Below are positions 10,689-22,400 of a stretch of DNA of 64,000 bases, piece by piece (the first letter of the stretch is position 1; every line of letters starts with the position of its first letter). The stretch is from Aspidapion aeneum. Lineage: Eukaryota > Arthropoda > Insecta > Coleoptera > Brentidae. A program made the position numbers and the translations under genes. The stretch lies in the NCBI GenBank assembly GCA_963576565.1, contig OY755039.1, positions 81,901,955 through 81,965,954 of the forward strand. The letters run 5' to 3'. Under the pieces are notes generated by a model. It was not told the DNA's origin. It made no database searches and was given only the letters and a program-made list of their open reading frames with translations.

Positions 10689-11157
10689 CGAAATGGGACA
10701 ACTGGGCGCCGCCAACTCGGCGTCTCCAACTCGGCGCCGCCAACTGGGCGCCGGGCCAACTCGGCGCCGGACTAAACATTGTTTTTTGATAAAATGTGTA
10801 GATGAATCTTGGTAGTTGTAGTGTTCGGTAACCTGGTAACACTACAATTTACGTTTTTTATTACAACAATGGCCCGATTTGTGTGAAACTTGAAAGTTTG
10901 CAGTGCCTGAGATCACTAAATACAGTTTTATCATCAAACTTAAAAAAAATTCAAAATGGCGAATCCAAAATGGCGGATTTTCTTATTTACTAACTGATTT
11001 GTCTCAAACTTGAAATATTACATTGCTTGAGGTCATTTAACAAAATTTTTTACTCAAACTTAAAAAAGCCAAAATGGCGGATCCAAAATGGCGGATTTTC
11101 TTATTTACCAACCGATTTGTCTCAAACTTGAAATATTACAGTGCTTGAGGTCATATC
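10689..11157 (+). mobile_element. GGCGCCG family, left end plus AAAATGGCGGA repeats
   Basis: Starts CGAAATGGGACAACTGGGCG with five or so units of a 13-14-bp CAACTnGGCGCCG minisatellite, then an A/T-rich stretch with TTTTGATAAAATGTGTAG. Next comes the TCTTGGTAGTTGTAGTGTT / GGTAACCTGGTAA block. Last are units of about 110 bp built on CAAAATGGCGGATCC and GATTTGTCTCAAACTTGAAA. The same module order is found at 57664-58620, and the modules also appear inside the 32.7-36.8 kb foldback. No right end matching the left terminus was found, so this is a truncated copy. Confidence 0.65.
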
Positions 11158-11975
11158 AACAAAAGCACCGAGATGCAGTATGGTGAAGCCATATAGATGC
11201 GAAAAAACCACACCTTGTGGTAAGATTCGTAAAAACGTCATTTAGCGAATTTTAGGGTAGGGAATCTCATAGGCCCATTTGGCAAAACTTTGAAAATTCA
11301 TATTATACAAACTATACATTTTATCAACAAAAGCACCGAGTTACAGTATGGTGAAACCATATAGATGCGAAAAAACCACACCTTGTGTTAAGATTCGAAA
11401 AAACGTCATTTAAGGAATTTTAGGGTAGGGAATCTCATAAGGCCAATTTGGCAAAACTTTAAAAATTCATATTATACAAACTATACATTTTATCAACAAA
11501 AGCACCGAGGTACAGTATGGTGAAGCCATATAGATGCGAAAAACCACACCTTGTGTTAAGATTCGTATAACGTCATTTAGCGAATTTTAGGGAGGGAATC
11601 TCATAGGCCAATTTGGCAAAACTTAGAAAATTCATATTATATAAACTATACATTTTATCAACAAAAGCACCGAGTTGCAGTATGGTGAAGCCATATAGAT
11701 GCGAAAAAACCACACCTGGTGATAAAATTTGTAAAAACGTCATTTAGTGAATTTTAGGGTAGGGAATCTCATAAGGCCAATTTGGCAAAACTTTGAAAAT
11801 TCATATTATACAAACTATACATTTTATCAACAAAAGCACCGAGTTGCAGTATGGTGAAGCCATATAGATGCAAAAAACCACACCTTGTGTTAAGATTCGT
11901 AAAAACGCCATTTAGCGAATTTTAGGGCAGGGAATCTCATAAGGCCAATTTGGCAAAACTTTGAAAATTCACCAA
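11158..11975 (+). repeat. 168-bp tandem array, about five units
   Basis: Units begin AAAAGCACCGAG at 11161, 11329, 11498, 11663 and 11832, with spacings of 165-169 bp. Each contains CAGTATGGTGAAGCCATATA, an ACACCTTGTG block and an AAATTTTAGGG-like segment. The units differ by scattered substitutions and 1-2-base indels. The array follows the GGCGCCG family copy without a gap and may be part of that element. Confidence 0.9.
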
Positions 11976-12117
11976 ATTTATTAAATTAAATACAATGAGT
12001 TGTTCTACCTATTTAGAGGTTTAAGATTAATATTTTTCTTTAGCTACAATTATAACCCATTGCTTAAATAAAAACAAGCCATCGTTTAATCCTTCTCTGT
12101 GCACTCTCACAACGTTG

Positions 12118-12828
12118 TTAAAAGCTGCGTTTTAATAACGCCTTTATCAAATTAAAACAGCAATGTTTTTACGTTAGTTTTAAGTGATTTTTATCAACGA
12201 CAAAGTCACATTAGATTCACGCCTTTTCTACACGAATTTTAAAATGCGACATGCATGGCTTTTCTACCGAATATTTTTGAGATTTTACTAGAAGCATCGC
12301 CACCTATAGTCGGGATTTTTCACTATGACGAAATCTATTAGGCCTCTAAACTCCAAAAACATGTTAAGGGAAGTGTTTACTGTTCATAAATCTTGTTTAG
12401 ATTTAAAAAAAAATTTATGTATATAGATAGATATATAGATATTTAGTCTTGATTTGAGCGCCATCTTTAAAATTGTCTTAAAGTGTTGTAGTCTTAAACT
12501 AGTAAACTTTTATAACTTCCTTTCGCGTCTCTTTTAAGTTAAAAAAATGTTATTAAAAAAACGTGACTCAAAAAGACGCAGAAAGTCAGTAGGTTTGAGA
12601 AGTCTTAATCTAGTGGCGTTTTAGAACAAGTTGTGGAAGACCTTTTAAGTGTCAATTTGGTACATTTTTATAGCTTGATTTCTCCTTGTTTTTAAGTTAT
12701 CTTTAAGCATGTAGATTTAACAAAATAAATATTACATGGTATGACGTTGTTTTTAAGTAAAAAAAAAACATTGTTATTTTGGTTCACGGGAATCTAACGT
12801 TGATGTCATTTTTGTGCTATGTGGGGTG
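12118..12828 (-). mobile_element. CCACATAGCAC element, truncated inverted copy
   Basis: This interval is an inverted, diverged match to much of 12978-13880. Shared landmarks are CACGCCTTTTCTACACGAAT, AACTTCCTTTCGCGTCT, TAATCTAGTGGCGTTTTAGA, TATTACATGGTATGA and the terminal TTTTTGTGCTATGTGGGG. No coding capacity. The spacer at 12829-12977 is unmatched. Confidence 0.6.
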
Positions 12829-12977
12829 ATTTGTTCCTGGACTTATAATCAGTTAACGAACGACGCGAAGCAGACTTAAGAAAAACTTTATGCAGAAAAG
12901 ACACTTTGCCCACGTGTTAGGAACATTTTTTTTATGATTGTCATAGGAAGTTTAAAAAACAAAAAGAATATAATTTA

Positions 12978-13438
12978 TCCACATAGCACAAAAATCACAT
13001 CAACGTTAAATTAACGTGAACAAAAATAACAAAGTTTTTTTTTACTTGAAAACAACCTCATACCATGTAATATTTATTTTGTTAAATCTACATGCTTAAA
13101 GATAACTTAAAAACAAGGAGAAATCAAGCTATAAAAATGTACTTTTTGCTGAAGTTTCTGGTGCTGTGTATATAACGTGTTTTTTACCCTCGATATTTTC
13201 ATGTACCAAATTCACACTTGAAAAGTCCTCCACAACATGTTCTAAAACGCCACTAGATTAAGACTTCTCAAACCTAATAACTTTCTGCGTCTTTTTTGGT
13301 CACGATTTTTTAATAACATTTTTGTAACTTAAAATAGACGCGAAAGGAAGTTATAAAAGTTTACTAGTTTAAGACTACAACACTTCAAGACAATTTTAAA
13401 GATGGCGCTCAAGGCAAGACAAAATATCTATATATCTA

Positions 13439-13501
<63 letters not shown>

Positions 13502-14032
13502 TATGTTTTTTTAAAAGCTAAACAAGATTTTTTAACAGTAAACACATTCACAGAATATTAATGTGTCTTCATTAGGTTAATAACAGATGCGTCGTGATCG
13601 TGACGGATCAGGGATCAGTTCCTCAACAGGTTTTTGGAGTTTAGAGGCCAAAGCACTGCCTGATAGATTTCGTCAAACTGAAAAATGCCGACAATGGGTG
13701 GCGCTGCTGCTAGAAAAATCTCAAAAATATTCGGTAAAATAGCCATGCAAGTCGCGTTTTAAAATTCGTGTAGAAAAGGCGTGAATCTAATGTGAGTTTA
13801 ACGTTGATAAAAATCACGTGAAACTAACGTAAAAACATTGCGGTTTTAATTTGATAATGGTGTTATTACAACGCAGTTTATAGCAACGTTATTTTTTATA
13901 ACGTTACTAAATGACCTATTAAGCTTGTTTTCATATATGAAATAAACGTTTTTTTCTAGCAGCTTTTAAAATCAACGTTTTTTATTCTCACGCCTTTTTT
14001 ACGTGTTAAACACGGGATTGTGCTATGTGGGT
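12978..14032 (+). mobile_element. CCACATAGCAC element, non-autonomous
   Basis: A 1.05-kb interval bounded by CCACATAGCACAAA and its complement TTGTGCTATGTGG (13-bp TIR). The interior contains several AACGTT-bearing blocks and a (TA)n run. No transposase frame is visible. The 13.15-13.20 kb segment has no counterpart in the inverted copy, so the copies differ by indels. A possible relative with CCC(A/G)CTAA(A/G)CA ends lies at 42590-43895. Confidence 0.6.
13434..13496. repeat. (TA)n microsatellite
   Basis: About 60 bp of uninterrupted TA dinucleotides inside the CCACATAGCAC element. The inverted partner at 12.4 kb has only a short ATAGATAGATATATAG tract, so the run expanded in this copy. Confidence 0.95.
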
Positions 14033-14065
14033 AGGTTATTTATTTATTCAATATTCATAAATTTA

Positions 14066-15061
14066 ACAAACGTGAAATTTCATACCCGTGAATTTAAAAA
14101 TCAAACAAGTTTCATGGCTAATCGGGCAAAAAGGAGTTTTTTGTTTCCCTTATATTTTTCCGTGGGTAGCTTGAAAGCTTAACCTCACGGGGGTCCAAGA
14201 TCTAATGGACACCTAATAAGTGTTGACAGTTAACCGTTTCGTCCTTATGGGACTCCTCAGAACACTGCTGGTCAAGTGACAAATCTTGCGAAGTTAATCA
14301 GACGGTTTTGTCTCTAATTAAACGTAATTAGTGAGCGAACTATAGCAAGAGGCGCCATCTACCGAGATACGAGAGAAACAAAAAACCAAAAGCAGCGAAA
14401 CACTGCTATACAATGTCGATCAATGAAAAGATCGAATGCAAATAAAAGAAAACAACTATAGTCCGTGACCTACGACAGCTCTTTGTCTTTTCAGGCCGGA
14501 TCAACGCATTTTGCATTTTTACCCGTCATCAAGACAGTGAACGTCAATCAACGGAATTTTTAAGCCAAACAATACTAACAGTTAGTATTGTTTGGCTTAA
14601 AAATTCCGTTGATTGACGTTCACTGTCTTGATGACGGGTAAAAATGCAAAATGCGTTGATCCGGCCTGAAAAGACAAAGAGCTGTCGTAGGTCACGGACT
14701 ATAGTTGTTTTCTTTTATTTGCATTCGATCTTTTCATTGATCGACATTGTATAGCAGTGTTTCGCTGCTTTTGGTTTTTTGTTTCTCTCGTATCTCGGTA
14801 GATGGCGCCTCTTGCTATAGTTCGCTCACTAATTACGTTTAATTAGAGACAAAACCGTCTGATTAACTTCGCAAGATTTGTCACTTGACCAGCAGTGTTC
14901 TGAGGAGTCCCATAAGGACGAAACGGTTAACTGTCAACACTTATTAGGTGTCCATTAGATCTTGGACCCCCGTGAGGTTAAGCTTTCAAGTTACCCACGG
15001 AAAAATATAAGGGAAACAAAAAACTCCTTTTTGCCCGATTAGCCATGAAACTTGTTTGATT
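14066..15061. mobile_element. Near-perfect 0.96-kb palindrome, AACAAACG family
   Basis: From 14099 to 15061 the sequence is its own reverse complement about base 14580, with only one mismatch noticed on reading (TAGCTTGA versus TAACTTGA). The left side extends further to the family terminus AACAAACGTGAAATTTC. Both ends are followed by the same 13 bases, ATTCATAAATTTA (14053-14065 and 15059-15071), which could be a long target duplication. Related single arms are at 3.6-4.0 kb and 5.48-5.87 kb. A diverged palindrome is at 34.30-34.55 kb. No coding capacity. Confidence 0.85.
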
Positions 15062-15320
15062 CATAAATTTATAAGAACTGATTTACATTAATATTTTGGG
15101 TTACTCAGTTGAACTGCAGATTCCCCACGGAAAATTTTGCCATATGAAGTCTAATTATCTTTTTGGCCTGGAAGATGGGTAAATTAACCGTTTACTATTT
15201 AACCCCTAAGTAGACGCCATGATTTTTTTACGCAGACTAAGAAAAATATGAAAATGTTTGATTTTCTTTATTTATTTTCACTTAATAAAACAGCACATAT
15301 TTTTATCTTATTTTTTCTTT

Positions 15321-16520
15321 TTTTTGCCACACGCCATATTTTCACATAATCTCTAATTTTTGAAATCGACCCCCACCCTTTTATTTGGCTTGTGCTCGGT
15401 GGATTGTATTCATTTAAGAGCCAGCCTAGGTACCAAATTTCATTAAAATCTGGCAAGCGGTTTATGAGTTATGCGTGTTGGTCGTTACAGACGGCGCGAC
15501 AAAAAAGTTTTAAAATGGGTCATCTTTTCTCTCATTTTTCCTTTTTTTTGTTTAACTCCTTCCTTTTGTTTGATACCACACACGCCATATTTTCATATAA
15601 TCTCTAATTTTTGAAAACGATCCCCACCCTTTTATTTGGCTTGTGTTCAGTGGATTGTGTCCATTCAAGACCCAGCCTAGGTACCAGATTTCATTAAAAT
15701 CGGGCAAGCGGTTTATGAGTTGTGCGCGTTGGTCGTTACAGACGCGCGACAAAAAAGTTTCAAAATGGGTCATCTTTTCTCTCATTTTTCCTTTTTTTTG
15801 TTTAACTCCTTCCTTTTGTTTGATACCACACACGCCATATTTTCATATAATCTCTAATTTTTGAAATCGATCCCCACCCTTTTATTTGGCTTGTGTTCAG
15901 TGGATTGTGTTCATTCAAGACCCAGCCTAGGTACCAGATTTCATTAAAATCGGGCAAGCGGTTTATGAGTTATGCGCGTTGGTCGTTACAGACGCGCGAC
16001 CAAAAAGTTTCAAAATGGGTCATCTTTTCTCTCATTTTTCCTTTTTTTTGTTTAACTCCTTTCTTTTGTTTGATACCACACACGCCATATTTTTACATAA
16101 TCTCTAATTTTTGAAATCGATCCCCACCTTTTTATTTGGCTTGTGTTCAGTGGATTGTGTTCATTCAAGACCCAACCTAGGTACCAGATTTCATTAAAAT
16201 CGGGCAAGCGGTTTATGAGTTATGCGTGTTGGTCGTTACAGACGCGCGACAAAAAAGTTTCAAAATGGGTCATCTTTTCTCTCATTTTTCTTTTTTTTTG
16301 TTTAACTCCTTTCTTTTATTTGATACCACACACGCCATATTTTCATATAATCTCTAATTTTTGAAATCGATCCCCACCCTTTTATTTGGCTTGTGTTCAG
16401 TGGATTGTGTTCATTCGAGACCCAGTCTAGGTACCAGATTTCATTAAAATCGGGCAAGCGGTTTATGAGTTATGGTTGTTGGTCGTTACAGACGGCGCGA
16501 CAAAAAAGTTTCAAAATCAT
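15321..16520 (+). repeat. 250-bp satellite, about five units
   Basis: Five direct units with period 250 bp. Each contains CACACGCCATATTTTCA, ATCCCCACCCTTTTATTTGG, TAGGTACCAGATTTCATT and GCGGTTTATGAGTTATG. Internal units are highly alike; the first and last are shorter and more diverged. Each unit holds a 71-75-codon open frame starting at the same point. As 250 is not divisible by 3 these frames cannot join, and I see no protein motif, so coding is unlikely. Confidence 0.95.
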
Positions 16521-16629
16521 ATGTATAAAATTTTTTGAAACCGGAGCAACTTTTTTTTCCTCGAAAAAATTAGGATCACCTCACTACTCATATACTCATT
16601 ATAGTATATTATTAGTGTGAGCTAAAAAG

Positions 16630-16940
16630 ATACGTACATAGTCGTCGTCGCTTGGCTTATTTTATGTTCCTTACAAACACTATTGTCTTCGATGGCCCTT
16701 CGCTGTCGACTAATGTTTTTGCGCGTGATGCTACTCGGGCTACGTAAAGAAGAGGCCCTAAAATACAGATGAATAGTCAAAATTACCTTTAATTTCCATA
16801 AAATATGCCCAAAAATAAAAAATATACGTAGGTAGTCGCTTGGCGTATTTTATTTACCATCCAAACACTACCGACTTCGACGACACTTCGCTATCGACTG
16901 ATGCATTCGCGCGTGCTGCTACTACGGCTACGTAAAGAAG
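16630..16940. repeat. Direct duplication of about 120 bp
   Basis: Segment 16630-16752 (GTCGCTTGGCTTATTTTATG to GGCTACGTAAAGAAGA) is repeated with several differences at 16826-16940. The separation is about 190 bp. No gene recognised. Copy 2 ends shortly before the P-like element inserts. Confidence 0.75.
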
Positions 16941-16956
16941 ACCAATGGGTTTGAGG

Positions 16957-18339
16957 CGCAGCCCAGGAGAAAGACCGGCCCGGGCGCGGAAATATCACGT
17001 GACCGTAGGAGTCGCACAAAAAAACACCTCACGACCCGCTGTCATTATAAAACATGTGTGTGTTCAGTGTTGGTATGTTTGTTTACGTCGATTTTTTTTT
17101 AATTCGGGCACGAATTTTATGTGAATTTTATCAAAGTTATTAAAATAACGCAGCCCACGAAAAAGACTGTAGTGGGCTGCGTTGAAATAATTAATGGCTA
17201 ATGAGTAAATTATAAAGAAAATACCTATAAGATAAACAATGCCGCGAACGTGTAATTAGTGTTGTTACTTGTCGGTCCAACTATAAAACTGAAACCTAAA
17301 TGTTGCAAACGGGAAAGAAGTGGTAAAAGATAAGATCTTGGATAAGATTGATCAATTAATAGACATCCTTAGTGACATTTTCGATAGTGAGAGTGAAAAA
17401 TGTGTTCAGTTCAGAAAAGGTAACCTGAGAATCGAAGATATGGTGGATACACTTTAATGTTGGCTTCATCTTTGTTTATCCAGTTATCCAGTGCATACAC
17501 GTCAATTTACAATTCTAAGGTAATATGTCTTCCGCACCCTCGCAATATTAAAAAACTGATTTGTAAAATATTGTTAGCAGATAGTAATCTCTCTGGTAGT
17601 GTGAAATATTTAAAAAGTAAGATACAGCTTTTAAAAGAACATGAGTTGGTAGTTAACTTACACTTTATTGAAATATATATTAAAATTTGTGCTTATTGAC
17701 GACCACTACATTCAGTTCATTAAATGGGAAAACCATCTCACTTATTCACAAAATCACTTGTTTCTTTTGAATAAATTATTGTAAAATGTTTTATATTGAA
17801 AATTTTTCTTCAGATAACTTTAGCGAGTGTTTTTCTGGAGAAAAACTATTGTCAAAGCTTAAAAAAATTAGTTTAAGGGCATGTAAAGTTTTTTAAAATA
17901 ATTTTATTAAAAAGCACAATGATTTAGTGTCTGCTAATAAATCTTTGAATAAGAACTCAAAGATGATAACAGTCAAAGAAAAATTAAAAAACTAAAAGCT
18001 TAGGTTTGATATGTCCAATTTTGAAAGACTTGTATAGATTTGAAGTTACTAACGATATTATGTACCTAATATATGTACCTGAAGATATTAGAGTGCAAAT
18101 TTTGTATAATTTTTTATTTTATAGATTCAGTTCTTTTATCCATAATAAACACATATATCAGCAAAATATTTTTTTCAATTTTTGCCTATAAAAGAACAAA
18201 AATTTTTTGTTAATTTATTTAAATTGTGTAAAAACATATAATGTATTAAGCAATACAATAAGAATCCTGGGACTCCTAAGATCACGTGACCGCCGACTTG
18301 CTTATAACGCGCCATGGCCGGTCTTTATCGTTGGCTGCG
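16957..18339 (+). mobile_element. P-element-like non-autonomous transposon, copy 1
   Basis: A 1,383-bp element with ends CGCAGCC...AAAGACCGGCC on the left and GGCCGGTCTTT...GGCTGCG on the right. It is flanked by a perfect 8-bp duplication, GTTTGAGG, at 16949-16956 and 18340-18347. Eight-base duplications are the known signature of P elements, and the interior encodes P-transposase-like debris. Subterminal ATCACGTGACCG blocks are shared by both ends. Copies 2 (31192-32598, inverted) and 3 (61124-61868, truncated) have the same layout. Confidence 0.85.
17380..18190 (+). pseudogene. P-like transposase remnant in copy 1
   Basis: Frames with family-like content are separated by stops. At 17457-17699 the reading is LPHPRNIKKLICKI, preceded by a SSAYTS segment, then LKEHELVVNLHFIEIYIK. 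This resembles the P/THAP9 transposase stretch that has a Ser-x-x-Ala-Tyr motif, Leu-Pro-His-Pro and an Asp-Glu-bearing LHxDExxIK motif. In copy 3 the last motif reads HIDEIYIK, but here Asp-Glu is lost. A later frame (18006-18191) reads PILKDLYRFEVTND. No THAP domain and no complete catalytic region are present, so it cannot make an active enzyme. The family assignment is by motif only. Confidence 0.6.
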
Positions 18340-18699
18340 GTTTGAGGTTACAAGGGCGGCCATTAAAATTGAGCGGGAAAAAAAGACGTTGGATGGTTTT
18401 TAGATCGAGTGCCGCATTTTTTACGCCGTACCGACTACTTAAGGGTTAAATATGGCTACCTGATTAAAATCCCTTTTTACCGCTGTTCCCACCTGTTTTT
18501 TTCCTTCGTTCGCCGTTTTATTTTGTTCTGTCCAAACCAAAGAACTGATATCTGGGAAAATCCAACAGGCGACGGGAATGTCTAGGAATCGCCGATTTGT
18601 TCGCGAACACACTCAAGATCCCGTCCAAACTAGTGTTCTGGTTCAAGGAGTGGCCGCGGGTTTACGGATCTCGATTTTTTTTTGCCGCGTTCTGTTTTA

Positions 18700-19406
18700 C
18701 AGGGTGTCTCTAAAAAGTCTGTACAAAATCTTAGTACATATTCCTGAGGTCAAAATAAGTCGATTTAAAGCAACTTACCGTAGTCCGAAATTGCTCCGTT
18801 TCAGAGATACAAGGTGGTGAATTTAAAAATTAAAAATCGATTTTATTAAAATTTATGAACATTTCTCAACGCATTACTTTAAAAATTGGTACTCGGGGAT
18901 TTTTTGGGATGCGAAACCCAAATATGGACACTTATTCACTGTCGCCGTTAGAGGGCGCTTCACAACACTCTTTTTATGGTTTAAAATGACTATAACTTTT
19001 TTGTACAGTGTAACTTTTTTTGTAAAAAAAATATTTTCCTGAATCTTTTTAAGCCAAAAAGGTACTCTTGTTAACACGCGCTAAAGTAAGTCGTTTTCGA
19101 GATATTTCCGTTTTTAGTGTTCGATGCCGCAACGGAATACTGAAATTATTTTGAATGACTATTTCACTAGAGTGTTTTACACTGGCAAAATGTCATAGCA
19201 ACGGCCAGTTTTCTACTGACTATTGTTCTCAAAGCATTATTCAAGTTTGTTGCTTTTCGGCAAAATCGATTTTTAATTTTTAAATTCACAACCCTGTATC
19301 TCTGAAACGGAGCAATTTTGAACTAAGGTAATTTGCATTAAATCGACTTGTTTTGACCTCAGAAATATGTGCTAAGATTTTGTACAGACCTTTTAGAGGC
19401 ACCCTG
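18700..19406. mobile_element. Tc1/mariner-type MITE with TA duplication
   Basis: A 707-bp element beginning CAGGGTGTCTCTAAAAAGTC and ending with a diverged complement (TTTTAGAGGCACCCTG). It is flanked by TA on each side (18698-18699, 19407-19408). The TIRs run about 130 bp, including GAGGTCAAAATAAGTCGATT and CTCCGTTTCAGAGATACA. The middle has no recognisable transposase. TA duplications and CAGGGTG ends fit the Tc1/mariner superfamily. The element at 29411-31079 has similar outer bases. Confidence 0.8.
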
Positions 19407-19921
19407 TATATTTAAAAACTAGTGGTCATGGTGGAAAAGCCATTTTCTATAATTTCGTTTAAGATATTGTGTGTAAAAAAAAAACACTTTTCTTTTAGCT
19501 AAAAATATTCAATTTTCTTTTTCGAAAACAATTTCGTTCTTTCGCTTAAAGAGTGTTAGCTGATTTTTGGCTGATTTATTTTCTAATCCATATTCACTAG
19601 CAGCAAACCAGTGGACCGCGACGCTTTTGTATTTGTCTCGACGCGAGACGCCGACGCCCAAGTTGAGAGGGAGTTGAATGCGACTCCTTTTCAAGCGACG
19701 CTCAACTTTTAAATAAAAACTTTCTAGATGTAAAACGACTAGGTTTGTAGAACTGATTAGCAAACATATTCGAGCATCAAAACGAAAGTTACAAATTTGT
19801 TTGAGTTTTTGTTTTTTATATAAGTTTTGTACTTGTAAATAAAAAAATATAATTTTAGTTCTCGCTAATTTCGTAAAGATATTCGATGGTTTTGGTGGGT
19901 CAAGGCCAATACAATAATAGA
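19407..19921. other. No gene recognised
   Basis: Contains an 84-codon minus-strand open frame (19509-19763) with no motif that I recognise and no supporting context. It was not called as a gene. Confidence 0.3.
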
Positions 19922-20483
19922 GGCCACGACCCTGAAAAAATCAGCTGTTTTCCGGGGGCTGAATTTTACATTGGGTCTTATGGGAGGTCAGACGTTTTTT
20001 TATGATATTTTCAAAATGGCACTACAGATTTCCGCGACATATCAGTGAAATATTCTCAGACACCATCTCGATCATCCACCAAAGTTTTGTAAGGAAGCAA
20101 CATGATTAAAAGGTTAAAATTTTCAAGATTTATCATTCCTTATTTTGAATTCAAGTTACCCGCCATGCCAACTGTTATATTTTACATGTATTTGACTTTG
20201 TCATCTGTGATTGTCACATTCGCTTGCTTTAAACTTAATTTTTGTGTGAGCTAATGAAGCGGCTCTGAAAAATTAAGGATTACTATAAATTTTAAAAAAA
20301 TTGTTATAAAAGGATATAGTAAAAACAATCTCAAAACCGGCTTTATTCAAAAAAAAATCAAATATTCATTAACCCTTTTTACAACTTCAATATGTTAAAA
20401 ACAATGAGCTGTATCGTAACGTGACCATCAAAAAAAAAATCAGCCCCGGATGTGACGTCAACAAAGTGGAGGATCGTGGCCCG
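19922..20483. mobile_element. Possible TIR element, GGCCACGA(C/T)CCT ends
   Basis: AGGCCACGACCCTG near 19922 and, inverted, AGGATCGTGGCC near 20470 bound an interval. Its subterminal parts also match imperfectly (AAATCAGC...GGGGCTGA against AATCAGCCCCGG). The match is short and no target duplication was resolved, so this is tentative. Confidence 0.35.
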
Positions 20484-22400
20484 TCCGTTTTGATAGCTCA
20501 GGGTGGGTCTCAAAATTATTTTCTAAAACTTTTTTCGATGCACATTTTTTAGAAACTCAAATATTAACATCCAGATATCTCCCTGACTGATTTTCTCCCA
20601 AAAAATGCTCCAAATGGACAGGTTAAAATACGTTCGCGATCAATTGACAAAGGTTAGGATAACACCGAGTTCGAGCTCTCACAAGGAGGATAGGAAAGCT
20701 AGTTTAAGAAAATAATTTTTCAAAAAACGGTTATTGAACAAAAAAATTCGCTCGAAAATTATTTTTGTGGAAAAATTAGTAGTTAAAGGGGTAGAGTCAA
20801 CCAGACACACCGGTGATTCGAAAAAGGCATTTCCATTCACAGCCTGGCTTGCCTAATTACAGTAAATCAAACTAACTACATTCATAATAAAAGCACGGAT
20901 CACCTTTGTTAGGTGATCCGTGATAAAAGGTAAATAAAAAAAAATAGGCGAAACATATTTGTTCATTTAACGAGTGAATCGACAGCGAACCAAGAAAACA
21001 GTGGCGGTTTCTCCATTAGTGCATATGTGCACGTCCACTCCCAAATTTTACTTAAAAAATATTAAACTTTCATCATTCCTTAATTTAGTTCATAATTACC
21101 CCAAAAGAAATTCACGGAAGACTGGAATATAATCTAGGAATTAATACCTGGTATGTATGTGTTTGTATTCGTGTTCAAACTCTTCATCAAACAATGCTAT
21201 TATTTACTGGAACCAAATTCTATGCACCCTAGATGTTATGTCATATGCTAATTACGAAATATAGAAAGAGAGGACGACATGTCCCAATAGAATTTTACAG
21301 TACATAGAATCTGAACCTTCCTTCGGCACAGCGCGTATACAAAAACCAGCCTCGATGCCGCCCGCACCACCGTGATGCCACTGCGTCATCGGTTCCCGTT
21401 GCATGTTAGAGCAGATCACGGGCACTTTTAATTCGTGCGCTTAGTAGTTTTGTGTGCAACGATTACTTTTCCAAGTAACGAGTAGATACGGATACTTCCT
21501 ATTCAAGTATCAGATACTTTGTATTCGGTACTAAGTAATCATTATATTATCGGTAAATTCAATAAATACTGAGGAGAGTTGAAATTTTTAGTACTAAGTA
21601 TGCAAAAAATAAAAATATTGATGTTTTAGAGGTTTGTATTTTTTGAAGTGTAAACTTCTTTAGGCGCGTTTAGCAGTTTTTGTGGGTAGTGAATTCGGTC
21701 CGCTTTGCAGAATATGTTATGGGCCAGTATTATTAATTTCGCCTATTTGAAGTTTACACTTCTGCCGTGTGGTCTTAAGCACACACATTTTTTTTATTAC
21801 GAAAATGTAGATATATTAATCTGGGGAATAATTTTGTTCAAAATCTGGCAACTTTTCAAATACATTCTGGGGAAAATACATTTCTGAGCCTGGCAACAAT
21901 GCGCCAGATAAGCCGCCCCGCTAGACATAACACATCAACAGCTATTGAGTCAAATAATCAAATATTTAAGTAAATAAATATCGGTCCAAATGATTAGAAG
22001 TACTCCAAACTCGTTACTCATACGGCCGTTGCCGATATGATTGATACGAAAGTAACACTTCGGCTTCGGTCCCATTCGGGATTCGAGTAACGGGTATTTG
22101 GCGTCGAAGGATTCGATTACTTCGAATCCGTCCATGAATCAGATATTATTAAAGTATCGAGTAGAACTTGGCATTATCGGTCGGGCGCGGGCGCGTTTTG
22201 ATTTCGACGTTTTGGTATTTACGACAATGGCGGAAGTTTCTAATTCTGATAGCATTAGCGTGCAATATTTAAAGACAATTAAATTTTTATCTTTGCCATT
22301 AAAAGTGAAAATAAACTAGGTGTGATAATTTATTATTTATTTATAAAAACAATAATAATAGGTAGGTAACTAATATCTAACTAAATATCTAATTTTTTAA
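20484..22400. other. No gene recognised; one short hairpin
   Basis: I recognise no gene. A perfect 12-bp-stem hairpin lies at 20894-20922 (CACGGATCACCT, loop TTGTT, then the complement). Several small open frames here have no motif. Confidence 0.35.

Noticed and set aside
11158..11975. CRISPR-like array
   Set aside because: Units are about 168 bp and similar throughout, with no short-repeat/unique-spacer alternation, and the context is eukaryotic.
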